5,477 nt of DNA. It comes from Candidatus Krumholzibacteriota bacterium (lineage in GTDB: Bacteria > Krumholzibacteriota > Krumholzibacteriia > Krumholzibacteriales > Krumholzibacteriaceae). Position 1 is the stretch's first letter. Each line of letters opens with the position of its first letter. The notes beneath the pieces are model-generated. The model did not search any database. It was not told where the DNA came from and was given only the letters and a program-made list of their open reading frames with translations. The stretch covers positions 1-5,477 of the forward strand of contig DAOVNN010000204.1 of NCBI GenBank assembly GCA_030630165.1. Reading direction: 5' to 3'. The position numbers were made by a program, and so were the translations under genes. Below, one piece after another: positions 1 to 5,477 of the stretch.

Positions 1-1
1 A

Positions 2-811
2 GGGGCGGAGCACCTGTCGAATACGATCCGCCAGCTCCTCGTCTACGATGCGCTCGATATGCCGGTCCCTCTGTTCGCGCACATCCCGCTGATCCTGGGG
101 AGCGACAGGTCGAAGCTGAGCAAGAGGCACGGCGCCCCGAACATAGCGGATTACAGGAAAAAGGGATATCCGCCCGAAGCGCTGATCAACTACCTCGCAT
201 TCCTCGGATGGTCGACGAAGGGCGAGGACGAGATATTGTCTACAGGCGATCTTGTAGCCGAGTTCGAACTGTCGCGTGTATCGGACAGCCCGAGCATCTT
301 CGATGAAGACAAGCTGAACTGGGTCAGCGCCAATCATATCCGCCGGGGCGGCTCCGGGCTCTACCTCGATCAGGCGATGCCGTTCTTCCCCGAAGAGCTG
401 ACCGGAAGATACAGCCGCGATGAACTCTCGCGGATATTCGACATGGCCTCTGAGAACCTGCCCTGTTTCGAGAGGCTTCCTGCCGAGACGGCTTCGTTCA
501 TGCCGGGTCCGCCCGACTACGACACGAGCGCACTCGAGGTACTGGCGGGAACGGACATGCTGCTTGCCGCACTGAAGAAGAAGTTCGCGTCTCTTTCCGA
601 CTGGAGCTACGATCCTCTCAAGGCTGCGATAAAAGAGACAGGCAAGGAAACGGGAGTCAAGGGCAAGGGTCTGTTTATGCCGCTGAGGGTCGCCGTCACC
701 GGGATGTCCCACGGCCCCGACCTCACATCGATACTCGTCCTGAGAGGGAGAGAGGATGCAGCCGCCTCCATAGGCGCGGCCATTGAGAATATTTCGAGGC
801 AGGGGAGATGA
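2..811 (+). CDS. gltX: Glutamyl-tRNA synthetase, C-terminal part (5' end outside window)
   Basis: This enzyme attaches glutamate to tRNA(Glu) in the cytoplasm, using ATP. The reading frame is open from base 2, so the visible 269 residues are the tail of a protein that is usually about 470-490 residues long. The HIGH motif and most of the Rossmann fold lie upstream of the window. The fragment opens with GAEHLSNT, matching the conserved stretch that precedes the KMSKS loop in bacterial GltX. The loop itself is KLSKRHG at fragment residues 38-44 (bases 113-133), the GltX/GlnRS form of this class I motif. After it come YLAFLGW and then FDEDKLNWVSANHIR, typical of the GltX stem-contact region, followed by the helical anticodon-binding domain. 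Whether it is discriminating or also charges tRNA(Gln) cannot be decided here. The stop codon overlaps the first possible ddl start (ATGA), suggesting translational coupling. Arginine codons are mostly AGG/AGA (10 of 16 counted). Confidence 0.97.
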   Translation, partial: GAEHLSNTIRQLLVYDALDMPVPLFAHIPLILGSDRSKLSKRHGAPNIADYRKKGYPPEALINYLAFLGWSTKGEDEILSTGDLVAEFELSRVSDSPSIFDEDKLNWVSANHIRRGGSGLYLDQAMPFFPEELTGRYSRDELSRIFDMASENLPCFERLPAETASFMPGPPDYDTSALEVLAGTDMLLAALKKKFASLSDWSYDPLKAAIKETGKETGVKGKGLFMPLRVAVTGMSHGPDLTSILVLRGREDAAASIGAAIENISRQGR

Positions 812-1842
812 TGAGCAGAAGAAAAAAGATGAATATCGCCGTCCTGATGGGAGGAACCTCCGAAGAGAGAGAGGTATCTCTGGTCAGCGGACAGGGAGTG
901 CTCGAGGCGCTCCGCCGTCGCGGCCACGAGGTCTGCCCCGTCGATCCCGCTATGCCCGCGGCGGAGCAGTCAGATTCCTGCCGCGCCGTGATAGGTGACG
1001 CGCCGCCCGAGGCGATCGCCCCTCTTTCCGCAGGTGAAGTCTTCGAGTGGCTGAAACTTCCGGGGATCCTCGAGGCCGAGCTCGTCTTCATAGGGCTCCA
1101 TGGCGGAGCGGGAGAGGACGGAACCATACAGGCCCTTCTCGAGACGGCCGGCAAGGCATACACAGGGACCGGCGTGCTTGGCAGCGCGCTCGCGATGAAC
1201 AAGGACCGGTCCAAGGCCCTCTTCAACGAGGCCGGCGTACAGACTGCCCCGCACGCGTTGACCAGGGTCAGCGGCGACGTGGAACTTCACCGCGTCCTGG
1301 ATACGATCGAGACGGGGATAGGGTTTCCCGTTGTGATCAAGCCGAACAATCAGGGCTCGAGCGTCGGGTTCTCCTACGTCGAGAAGGCAGAGGACCTGCC
1401 CGCAGCGCTTGACGAGGCGGCGCAGTACGGCGGGCAGATGCTCGTCGAGAGATATGTACCGGGCAGGGAGGTCACCGCCGCGGTGCTCGAGGGAGAGTCA
1501 CTGCCGATCGTCGAGATCATCCCCGAGGGCGGCTTCTACGACTATAAAAGGAAATACACGAAGGGAACGAGCAGGTACGAGGTTCCCGCGAAGATAGATA
1601 AAAGGATCGAGGACAGGATAAAACGAGAGGCGCTGCTGGCCTGGAACGCGCTCGACTGCAGGGATTACGCGAGGGTGGATTTCCGGCTGAGCGAGGAAGG
1701 CGAGCCGTACTGCCTCGAGGTCAATACCCTGCCGGGGATGACCGAGCTGAGCCTCGTTCCGATGGCAGCGGCTGAGGCCGACCTGTCGTTCGATGAACTC
1801 ATTGAGAGGATTTGCCTGATGGCCCGGGAGAGAGGCAGATAG
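808..1842 (+). CDS. ddl: D-alanine--D-alanine ligase
   Basis: This cytoplasmic ATP-grasp enzyme joins two D-alanines; MurF then adds the dipeptide to the peptidoglycan precursor. At 344 residues it is slightly longer than the usual 305-370 range midpoint. The N-terminal substrate domain has GGTSEEREVS at residues 15-24, whose second Glu corresponds to the D-Ala1-binding Glu of E. coli DdlB. LHGGAGEDG is at 97-105 and YTGTGVLGSALAMNK at 118-132. The ATP-grasp domain has the ATP-binding lysine in VIKPNNQGSSVG (176-187), the omega-loop FYDYKRKY (243-250) and the metal-binding LEVNTLPGMT (303-312), with Arg289, Asp291, Glu304 and Asn306 in the expected places. The tyrosine in KY fits D-Ala-D-Ala rather than the vancomycin-resistance D-Lac type, though this is inferred. 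The start is uncertain: ATG at 808, 811 or 829 are all in frame, and MNIAVLMGG from 829 aligns best with known Ddl N-termini. It overlaps gltX and is followed closely by the M42 gene. Confidence 0.96.
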   Translation: MMSRRKKMNIAVLMGGTSEEREVSLVSGQGVLEALRRRGHEVCPVDPAMPAAEQSDSCRAVIGDAPPEAIAPLSAGEVFEWLKLPGILEAELVFIGLHGGAGEDGTIQALLETAGKAYTGTGVLGSALAMNKDRSKALFNEAGVQTAPHALTRVSGDVELHRVLDTIETGIGFPVVIKPNNQGSSVGFSYVEKAEDLPAALDEAAQYGGQMLVERYVPGREVTAAVLEGESLPIVEIIPEGGFYDYKRKYTKGTSRYEVPAKIDKRIEDRIKREALLAWNALDCRDYARVDFRLSEEGEPYCLEVNTLPGMTELSLVPMAAAEADLSFDELIERICLMARERGR

Positions 1843-1843
1843 C

Positions 1844-1850
1844 GAGGGAG
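1844..1850 (+). promoter_or_regulatory. Ribosome binding site of the M42 peptidase gene
   Basis: GAGGGAG lies directly after the ddl stop codon and just upstream of the ATG at 1853. The GAGG core is 5 bases from the start codon. It supports this start and shows that the gene can be translated on its own despite its closeness to ddl. Confidence 0.65.
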
Positions 1851-1852
1851 AT

Positions 1853-2914
1853 ATGGACAATACGGAAAAGCTCCTGAAGGAATTCACCGAAGCGGCCGGA
1901 GTCTCCGGCGCTGAGGGCGAGATCTTTGCCCTGATGAAGAAACATCTCGGAAATATCACCGAGATCAGCAGGGATCGTCTCGGGTCGTTCATCGGCAAAC
2001 TCTCCAGGGGGGAGGATGCCCCCCGGATAATGCTGACAGCCCACATGGACGAGATCGGTCTGATGGTCTCTCACTTTACGGGGAATTTCGTGAGATTCAA
2101 CACGCTCGGCGGCTGGTGGTCCCCGAAGCTGATCGGGATGCCGGTGAGGATCATTACGCGAAAGGGCGGCATACCCGGTGTCGTCGGGACGAGATCTCCC
2201 TTCCTGATGGAGAAGGAGGAAAGGGACAAGCCGGTAAAGTCGAAGGATATGTTCATCGACGTCGGCCTGACAGGGAAGAAGAAACCGGAGAGCCTCGGCA
2301 TCAGGCCGGGGGACCCGGTGGTCCCCGTCTTTCCTTTCACCGTTCTGCACGGCGGGAAGACATACATGGCCAAGGCATGGGACGATCGTCTCGGCTGCGC
2401 GGTGATATGCCAGGTCATGCACAAGCTCTCGAAGATGGCTCTGCCGAACAGCGTCTATGCCGTCGGCACGGTGCAGGAGGAGGTGGGCATCAGGGGTGCG
2501 GTGACGAGCGGACACACCGTCGCGCCCGACGTCTGCTTCGCCATCGATGTCAACATCGCCAGGGATCTTCCCGGCTCGTCGGAGGAAGAGCCCGAGAAGC
2601 TCGGCGGAGGCGTATCGATATGCGTCTATGACGCGACGCTCATCCCCAATACGAAACTGAGGGACCTGGTCGCCGATGTCGCCGACCGCAGGAAGATCCC
2701 GTACCATTTCAGCGCCATCCCGTTCGGCGGAACGGACGGGGGACGGATACACCTCAATGAATCGGGGGTCCCGACACTTGTCATCGGGATTCCGACACGC
2801 TATATACACAGTGCCGCGGGAATCGTGCTGAGGAAGGATTTCGACAGCACCGTGAAACTACTCGTCGAGGTGACGAGGGCACTGGACGCAAAGACGGTAG
2901 CCGGGCTCTTCTGA
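1853..2914 (+). CDS. M42-family metallo-aminopeptidase (TET/FrvX/YsdC-like)
   Basis: The product is a cytosolic zinc- or cobalt-dependent aminopeptidase. Family members commonly form dodecameric tetrahedral particles that trim short peptides left by larger proteases. Its 353 residues match the family's usual 340-370. All metal and catalytic positions are visible: His64 in AHMDEIG (63-69), bridging Asp177 in WDDRLG (176-181), the catalytic and metal-binding pair Glu209-Glu210 in QEEVGIRGA (208-216), Asp232 in AIDV (230-233) and His319 in RYIHS (316-320). FGGTDGG (291-297) is the usual motif before the C-terminal strand. The segment from about 70 to 165 corresponds to the PDZ-like dimerisation domain inserted in M42 enzymes. 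There is no signal peptide. Relatives are often labelled endoglucanase, a historical misannotation. The peptide preference cannot be read from sequence. It lies between ddl and cysS with short gaps (10 and 28 bases), so it is probably cotranscribed with them. Confidence 0.95.
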   Translation: MDNTEKLLKEFTEAAGVSGAEGEIFALMKKHLGNITEISRDRLGSFIGKLSRGEDAPRIMLTAHMDEIGLMVSHFTGNFVRFNTLGGWWSPKLIGMPVRIITRKGGIPGVVGTRSPFLMEKEERDKPVKSKDMFIDVGLTGKKKPESLGIRPGDPVVPVFPFTVLHGGKTYMAKAWDDRLGCAVICQVMHKLSKMALPNSVYAVGTVQEEVGIRGAVTSGHTVAPDVCFAIDVNIARDLPGSSEEEPEKLGGGVSICVYDATLIPNTKLRDLVADVADRRKIPYHFSAIPFGGTDGGRIHLNESGVPTLVIGIPTRYIHSAAGIVLRKDFDSTVKLLVEVTRALDAKTVAGLF

Positions 2915-2924
2915 GGGAACGGCG

Positions 2925-2934
2925 GGAGGAAGGA
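2925..2934 (+). promoter_or_regulatory. Ribosome binding site of cysS
   Basis: The purine run GGAGGAAGGA lies in the 28-base gap between the M42 gene and cysS. Its last AGGA ends 8 bases before the ATG at 2943, which fixes that start. It is the strongest Shine-Dalgarno sequence in the window. Confidence 0.8.
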
Positions 2935-2942
2935 TAAGATCG

Positions 2943-4358
2943 ATGTCACTGCAGGTCTACAACAGGTACAAGGGCAGAAAAGAGGAGTTCCAGCCGGTCC
3001 ATGACGGGAAGGTCGGGATCTATTTCTGCGGGATGACCGTACAGGACAAGCCGCACATGGGACACATGCTGGCATTCGTCGCCGGCGACATGATCAGGCG
3101 CTACTTGAAGTTCACGGGGTATGACGTGAAGTATGTGCAGAACTTCACCGACGTCGATGACAAGATCATATCGAAGGCGAACGACGAGGGCATCGAATTC
3201 ACAGAGGTCGCCCAGAGAAACATCGACGAATATTTCAGGTTCGCCGGCGAGCTGAACATCATACCGGCCGACATCTATCCCAGGGCGACAGAGCACATCG
3301 ACGACATCATCGGACTGATCTCGAAGCTCGAGGAGAAAGGTTTCGCCTACAAGGGCGGCAGCGACGTCTACTATCGTGTGCGGAAGTTCCCCGCCTACGG
3401 GAAGCTCTCCGGCAGGATCATAGACGACCTGCAGTCGGGCGCGAGGATCGAGGTAGGCGACGAGAAAGAGGATCCCCTCGACTTCACCCTCTGGAAGGGA
3501 GCCAAGGAGGGGGAGCCCGCATGGGATTCCCCGTGGGGTCCGGGCCGACCGGGATGGCACATCGAGTGCTCGGTGATGTCGATGAAGTATCTCGGCGAGA
3601 CCCTCGACATGCACGGCGGCGGGATGGACCTCGTCTTCCCGCATCATGAGAACGAGATCGCGCAATCAGGGTCCGCGACAGGCAAGCCATTCTTCCGATT
3701 CTGGCTGCACAACGGCATGCTGTCCATCGGTGGCGAGAAGATGTCCAAGTCCCTCGGCAATTTCGATTACGCCAAGAACGTGCTTGCGTCGTACGATCCC
3801 GAAACCGTTCGCTACTTCTACTTGTCGCGACACTATCGCAAACCGCTGGATTATTCCGACGAGGGACTGCAAGCCGCGCAAACAGCCGTCACGAGAATCC
3901 GAACGTTGCTTTCCGACGTAGAGGCTGAGCTTCGTGATTCCTCTGGCGCTTATGCTGACGCTGGGAAGGCATTCGTGCACTCCCTCAGTGAATTCCGCAC
4001 TCGCTACGTCGAAGCCATGGACGATGACTTGAATACCGTCGCCGCCATCGGCGTGATCCAGGAATTGGTCTCCGCGACCAATCGCTTCCGCGCCGAGGCG
4101 ATGGACAACAACCGGTTGGCTCTACGCAATGCGGCAGTTCTGATCAAAGAGCTTGGCGAGCCGTTGGGCCTGTTCTCGACAGCCAAAACCCGTAAAGGCG
4201 GATTGGAAGACGGGCTCATGACGCTGCTGATCGAGTTGCGCAAGCAACTGCGGGAGAAGCGGGAATTCGAGCTGGCCGACCGTATCCGCGACCAGTTGGC
4301 TGAATTGGGGATCACGCTCAAGGATACGGCGCAAGGAACGATCTGGACTTCATCCTAG
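2943..4358 (+). CDS. cysS: Cysteinyl-tRNA synthetase (with an internal codon-usage break)
   Basis: This cytoplasmic class I synthetase charges tRNA(Cys) with cysteine. Its 471 residues are the normal length. Visible in order are the catalytic zinc ligands Cys29 (YFCGMT), Cys209 (WHIECS), His234 and Glu238 (PHHENEIAQS), the HIGH signature as HMGH (38-41), the FTDVDDK run (68-74), the KMSKS loop as GEKMSKSLGNF (264-274), DALR-like helices from about 310, and the C-terminal LADRIRDQLAELGI (444-457) and QGTIW ending. The frame is uninterrupted and the fold appears complete. The odd point is codon usage. In residues 1-240, 8 of 12 Arg codons are AGR, all 6 Gln codons are CAG, and 1 of 13 Leu codons is TTG. 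In residues 241-471, 1 of 19 Arg codons is AGR, 5 of 7 Gln codons are CAA, and 10 of 29 Leu codons are TTG. The two parts probably have different origins. The gene ends 8 bases from the end of the convergent HAD gene. Confidence 0.96.
   Translation: MSLQVYNRYKGRKEEFQPVHDGKVGIYFCGMTVQDKPHMGHMLAFVAGDMIRRYLKFTGYDVKYVQNFTDVDDKIISKANDEGIEFTEVAQRNIDEYFRFAGELNIIPADIYPRATEHIDDIIGLISKLEEKGFAYKGGSDVYYRVRKFPAYGKLSGRIIDDLQSGARIEVGDEKEDPLDFTLWKGAKEGEPAWDSPWGPGRPGWHIECSVMSMKYLGETLDMHGGGMDLVFPHHENEIAQSGSATGKPFFRFWLHNGMLSIGGEKMSKSLGNFDYAKNVLASYDPETVRYFYLSRHYRKPLDYSDEGLQAAQTAVTRIRTLLSDVEAELRDSSGAYADAGKAFVHSLSEFRTRYVEAMDDDLNTVAAIGVIQELVSATNRFRAEAMDNNRLALRNAAVLIKELGEPLGLFSTAKTRKGGLEDGLMTLLIELRKQLREKREFELADRIRDQLAELGITLKDTAQGTIWTSS
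3546..3690. other. Probable junction between two sequence styles inside cysS
   Basis: This is a bracket for the codon-usage switch. The last AGG arginine codon of the first style is at 3444-3446. The first CAA glutamine codon in the whole plus-strand cluster is at 3663-3665, and the CGN-dominated run starts at 3690. GGG-rich codons still fit the first style up to about 3630, so the switch most likely lies at about 3640-3670. That is at the codons for the strongly conserved HHENEIAQ motif, where unrelated cysS genes would share the most nucleotide identity. The cause, recombination or assembly chimera, cannot be settled from the sequence alone. Confidence 0.65.
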
Positions 4359-4366
4359 GCTGCTGT

Positions 4367-4993
4367 TTATTCCGCGAAGCCGGAGACGTTTCCGCGCTTC
4401 AGCCATTCGACCATTCGTTCGCGGACGTCGTTCAAATCTGCTGCCGGTTTGTACGCGATGTCCGCCGGAATGAGCGCGGCCATCCAATTGCGTAGCGAGA
4501 CAAGATGGATTTCTTCAATTCCGGCTCGGTGAGCAGCCAGCGCATCGAGATGCGTATCTCCGACAACCACCGCATGAGAAGGCTGAACGTGAAGCCGTTC
4601 CAGCGCCTTGAGAAACAGGTCGGGTTCGGGCTTGGCTGCGCCGTCGTCCCTTGTCAGGATGAGATCGAAGGACAACGGATGCTTTGCGAGAACGGCTTCC
4701 ACACTGCGGCGTGAATTGTTGGTGATCAGGGCACATCGAATGCCCCGCCCTCGGAGCCATGCGAGCAACTCGATCGTACCGGGAATCAGTTGTCCGTTGG
4801 CTGCGCCCTCGGCTTCCGCCGAGTGAAGCAATTCGAGGCCGCGAGCTCGAGTCTCAGCAGAGACGGTTCGAAGCTGATCAAGAATGGGCATCCCGTTCTG
4901 CGGCAAGCCGAGTCGTTCGCGAATGGCCAGGAAATCGATGCCGGAATCATAAATCGTGCCGTCCATATCGAACAACACACAGATTTGATTCAC
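4367..4993 (-). CDS. HAD-superfamily hydrolase, subfamily IA (probable phosphatase)
   Basis: This is a 208-residue cytoplasmic magnesium-dependent hydrolase, probably a small-molecule phosphatase resembling phosphoglycolate phosphatase; the true substrate is unknown. Motif I is FDMDGTIYDSG with nucleophile Asp9 and acid/base Asp11. Motif II is LITNNS with Thr91. Motif III is Lys121 in AAKPEPDLF. Motif IV is VVVGDTHLD with Asp146 and Asp150. Residues of about 17-75 between motifs I and II form the small helical C1 cap. I chose the GTG start at 4993 because it puts the DMDGT motif about 9 residues in, as in relatives, and has AAGGA 7 bases upstream. An upstream in-frame GTG at 5065 would add 24 residues with no family likeness. 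The gene is convergent with cysS, with 8 bases between the stop codons. It uses CGN arginine codons almost only (1 AGR of 17), like the 3' half of cysS and unlike the genes before it. Confidence 0.9.
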   Translation of the reverse strand: MNQICVLFDMDGTIYDSGIDFLAIRERLGLPQNGMPILDQLRTVSAETRARGLELLHSAEAEGAANGQLIPGTIELLAWLRGRGIRCALITNNSRRSVEAVLAKHPLSFDLILTRDDGAAKPEPDLFLKALERLHVQPSHAVVVGDTHLDALAAHRAGIEEIHLVSLRNWMAALIPADIAYKPAADLNDVRERMVEWLKRGNVSGFAE

Positions 4994-5000
4994 GACGTGT

Positions 5001-5005
5001 TCCTT
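5001..5005 (-). promoter_or_regulatory. Ribosome binding site of the HAD hydrolase gene
   Basis: On the minus strand AAGGA is followed by 7 bases and then GTG at 4993. This spacing is ideal and decides for the GTG start over the longer reading frame beginning at 5065. Confidence 0.7.
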
Positions 5006-5051
5006 TTTGGCGGAAATACCGGACGCACCACTCCGCTCGTCGAAATGAGCA

Positions 5052-5085
5052 CTTGCCCGTCCCACAAAACATGGGGATGGGCGAG
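5052..5085. terminator. Inverted repeat between the PKD-domain gene and the HAD gene (possible terminator or processed hairpin)
   Basis: Bases 5052-5063 (CTTGCCCGTCCC) can pair with 5074-5085 (GGGATGGGCGAG) around a 10-base loop, forming a 12-base stem. As plus-strand RNA, all 12 positions pair, with two G-U wobbles. As minus-strand RNA, the direction of both flanking genes, the same positions become A-C mismatches, leaving 10 pairs. No run of T follows the stem on the minus strand, and on the plus strand only a weak TTTT comes about 9 bases later. It lies 12 bases after the PKD-gene stop. A role as a terminator is therefore only a guess. The rest of this roughly 100-base gap shows nothing recognisable beyond the HAD gene's ribosome binding site. 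Confidence 0.35.
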
Positions 5086-5096
5086 TCTAATCGGTT

Positions 5097-5477
5097 TTAG
5101 CGGATATTCACCACGTGCAGCTTGATCTGATCCGTATACCGCGCGCCGCTTCCGTCAGTAATCGTCACAACGACCCACACGTCTTCCCCGTTGGGGAAAT
5201 GCGTGGACGGCACGTAGAACAGGGGATCCGATGCCGTCGGATCCAAGAACGATCCCTTGCTGGCAGACCACTCGAAACATACGTTCAAGCAAATCGGATG
5301 AGGAATCGTGGTATGAAGCTGCACGAACGTGCATTCGTCAACACATAGCTCCATGTTCCGGTTGATGCCTGGCCTGTTCAACGGACACGTACTCCCACAC
5401 GGCGTTCCACAGTACGTCGGCAAGCTGGAGCATGGTGCCGCGGCACACGGACTGGGTACCCGCTGATGTAGGCATGG
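5097..5477 (-). CDS. Cysteine-rich protein with C-terminal PKD/Ig-like domain (5' end outside window)
   Basis: The frame is open from the window edge, so only the last 126 residues are seen. A TTG at 5423 could be mistaken for a start, but the open frame continues upstream without a stop. Residues 1-37 are rich in Pro, Cys, Ser and Ala and look like a flexible linker. About residues 42-123 form one beta-sandwich-like unit. It has the EWSASKGSF and DPLFYVPS pattern, then VWVVVTITDGSGARYTDQIKLHVV, with alternating hydrophobic strands ending in the T-D-G-S-G turn typical of PKD/cadherin-like repeats of secreted proteins. Ten cysteines are present, several spaced CX3C (23/27/31, 45/49, 63/67), suggesting disulfides and an extracytoplasmic location. 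The protein ends just after the domain, with no membrane anchor or sorting signal. I do not recognise a specific family. Codon style matches the HAD gene. Confidence 0.75.
   Translation of the reverse strand, partial: PCLHQRVPSPCAAAPCSSLPTYCGTPCGSTCPLNRPGINRNMELCVDECTFVQLHTTIPHPICLNVCFEWSASKGSFLDPTASDPLFYVPSTHFPNGEDVWVVVTITDGSGARYTDQIKLHVVNIR

Noticed and set aside
1799..2809. 336-codon open frame on the minus strand opposite the M42 gene
   Set aside because: It lies wholly opposite a gene with all catalytic residues intact. Its product is Arg/Asp/His-rich without any recognisable domain, as expected from the complement of GC-rich codons.
2946..3665. 239-codon open frame on the minus strand opposite the first half of cysS
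   Set aside because: It is a shadow of a clear cysS reading frame. It begins almost exactly at the codon-usage break, because the second style brings antisense stop codons; this supports the break but not a gene.
3640..3670. Insertion of a mobile element or a gene fusion as the cause of the cysS break
   Set aside because: The protein aligns with the family pattern without extra or missing residues on both sides, and no terminal repeats or target duplication are seen. The change is a replacement of style, not an insertion.
4790..5125. Plus-strand open frame of 111 codons across the HAD start and the intergenic gap
   Set aside because: It has no ribosome binding site or domain, and most of it is the complement of the HAD gene, whose four motifs are intact.
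5115..5348. Plus-strand open frame of 77 codons
   Set aside because: It is complementary to the PKD-domain frame, which shows a clear beta-strand pattern and stays open to the window edge.
1..5477. A new defence, mobile or biosynthetic system
   Set aside because: Five of the six genes belong to well-known housekeeping or enzyme families, and the sixth is an incomplete surface-type protein. No integrase, transposase, repeat array, nuclease or toxin-like gene is present.

Overview
This is bacterial DNA carrying four consecutive plus-strand genes, followed by two minus-strand genes facing them. In order they are: the 3' part of gltX (glutamyl-tRNA synthetase), ddl (D-alanine--D-alanine ligase), an M42-family metallo-aminopeptidase gene, and cysS (cysteinyl-tRNA synthetase). 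Opposite them lie a HAD-superfamily phosphatase gene and the 3' end of a gene for a cysteine-rich protein with a PKD/Ig-like domain. No tRNA, rRNA, insertion sequence, CRISPR array or phage gene is visible. No stretch longer than about 105 bases lacks a gene.

Positions 1 to about 3.6 kb look like one tightly packed transcription unit. gltX and ddl overlap by the four bases ATGA, the M42 gene starts 10 bases after ddl, and cysS starts 28 bases after the M42 gene behind a strong purine-rich ribosome binding site. The products serve basic functions: charging tRNA with Glu and Cys, making the D-Ala-D-Ala dipeptide of peptidoglycan, and trimming peptides. All catalytic motifs checked are intact.

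The most striking observation is a sharp change of codon usage inside cysS, near position 3650, between the zinc-binding HHENE motif and the KMSKS loop. Before it, arginine is mostly AGG/AGA, glutamine is always CAG, TTG leucine is rare and ATA isoleucine is used. After it, arginine is almost always CGN, glutamine is mostly CAA, TTG is common and ATA is absent. The two minus-strand genes follow the second style. The protein reads through without a frameshift, and the change sits at one of the most conserved runs of the gene. The window is therefore either a join of two genomes (an assembly chimera at a conserved motif, or homologous recombination within cysS) or, less likely, a strong local shift within one genome. 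This was judged from hand counts only.

The phylum cannot be named. The first part has moderately high GC with heavy AGG/AGA use, as in several little-studied lineages. The second part has similar GC and a different codon habit. If the join is artificial, gltX-ddl-M42-cysS and the HAD and PKD genes should not be read as neighbours. No new multi-gene system is supported by this window.
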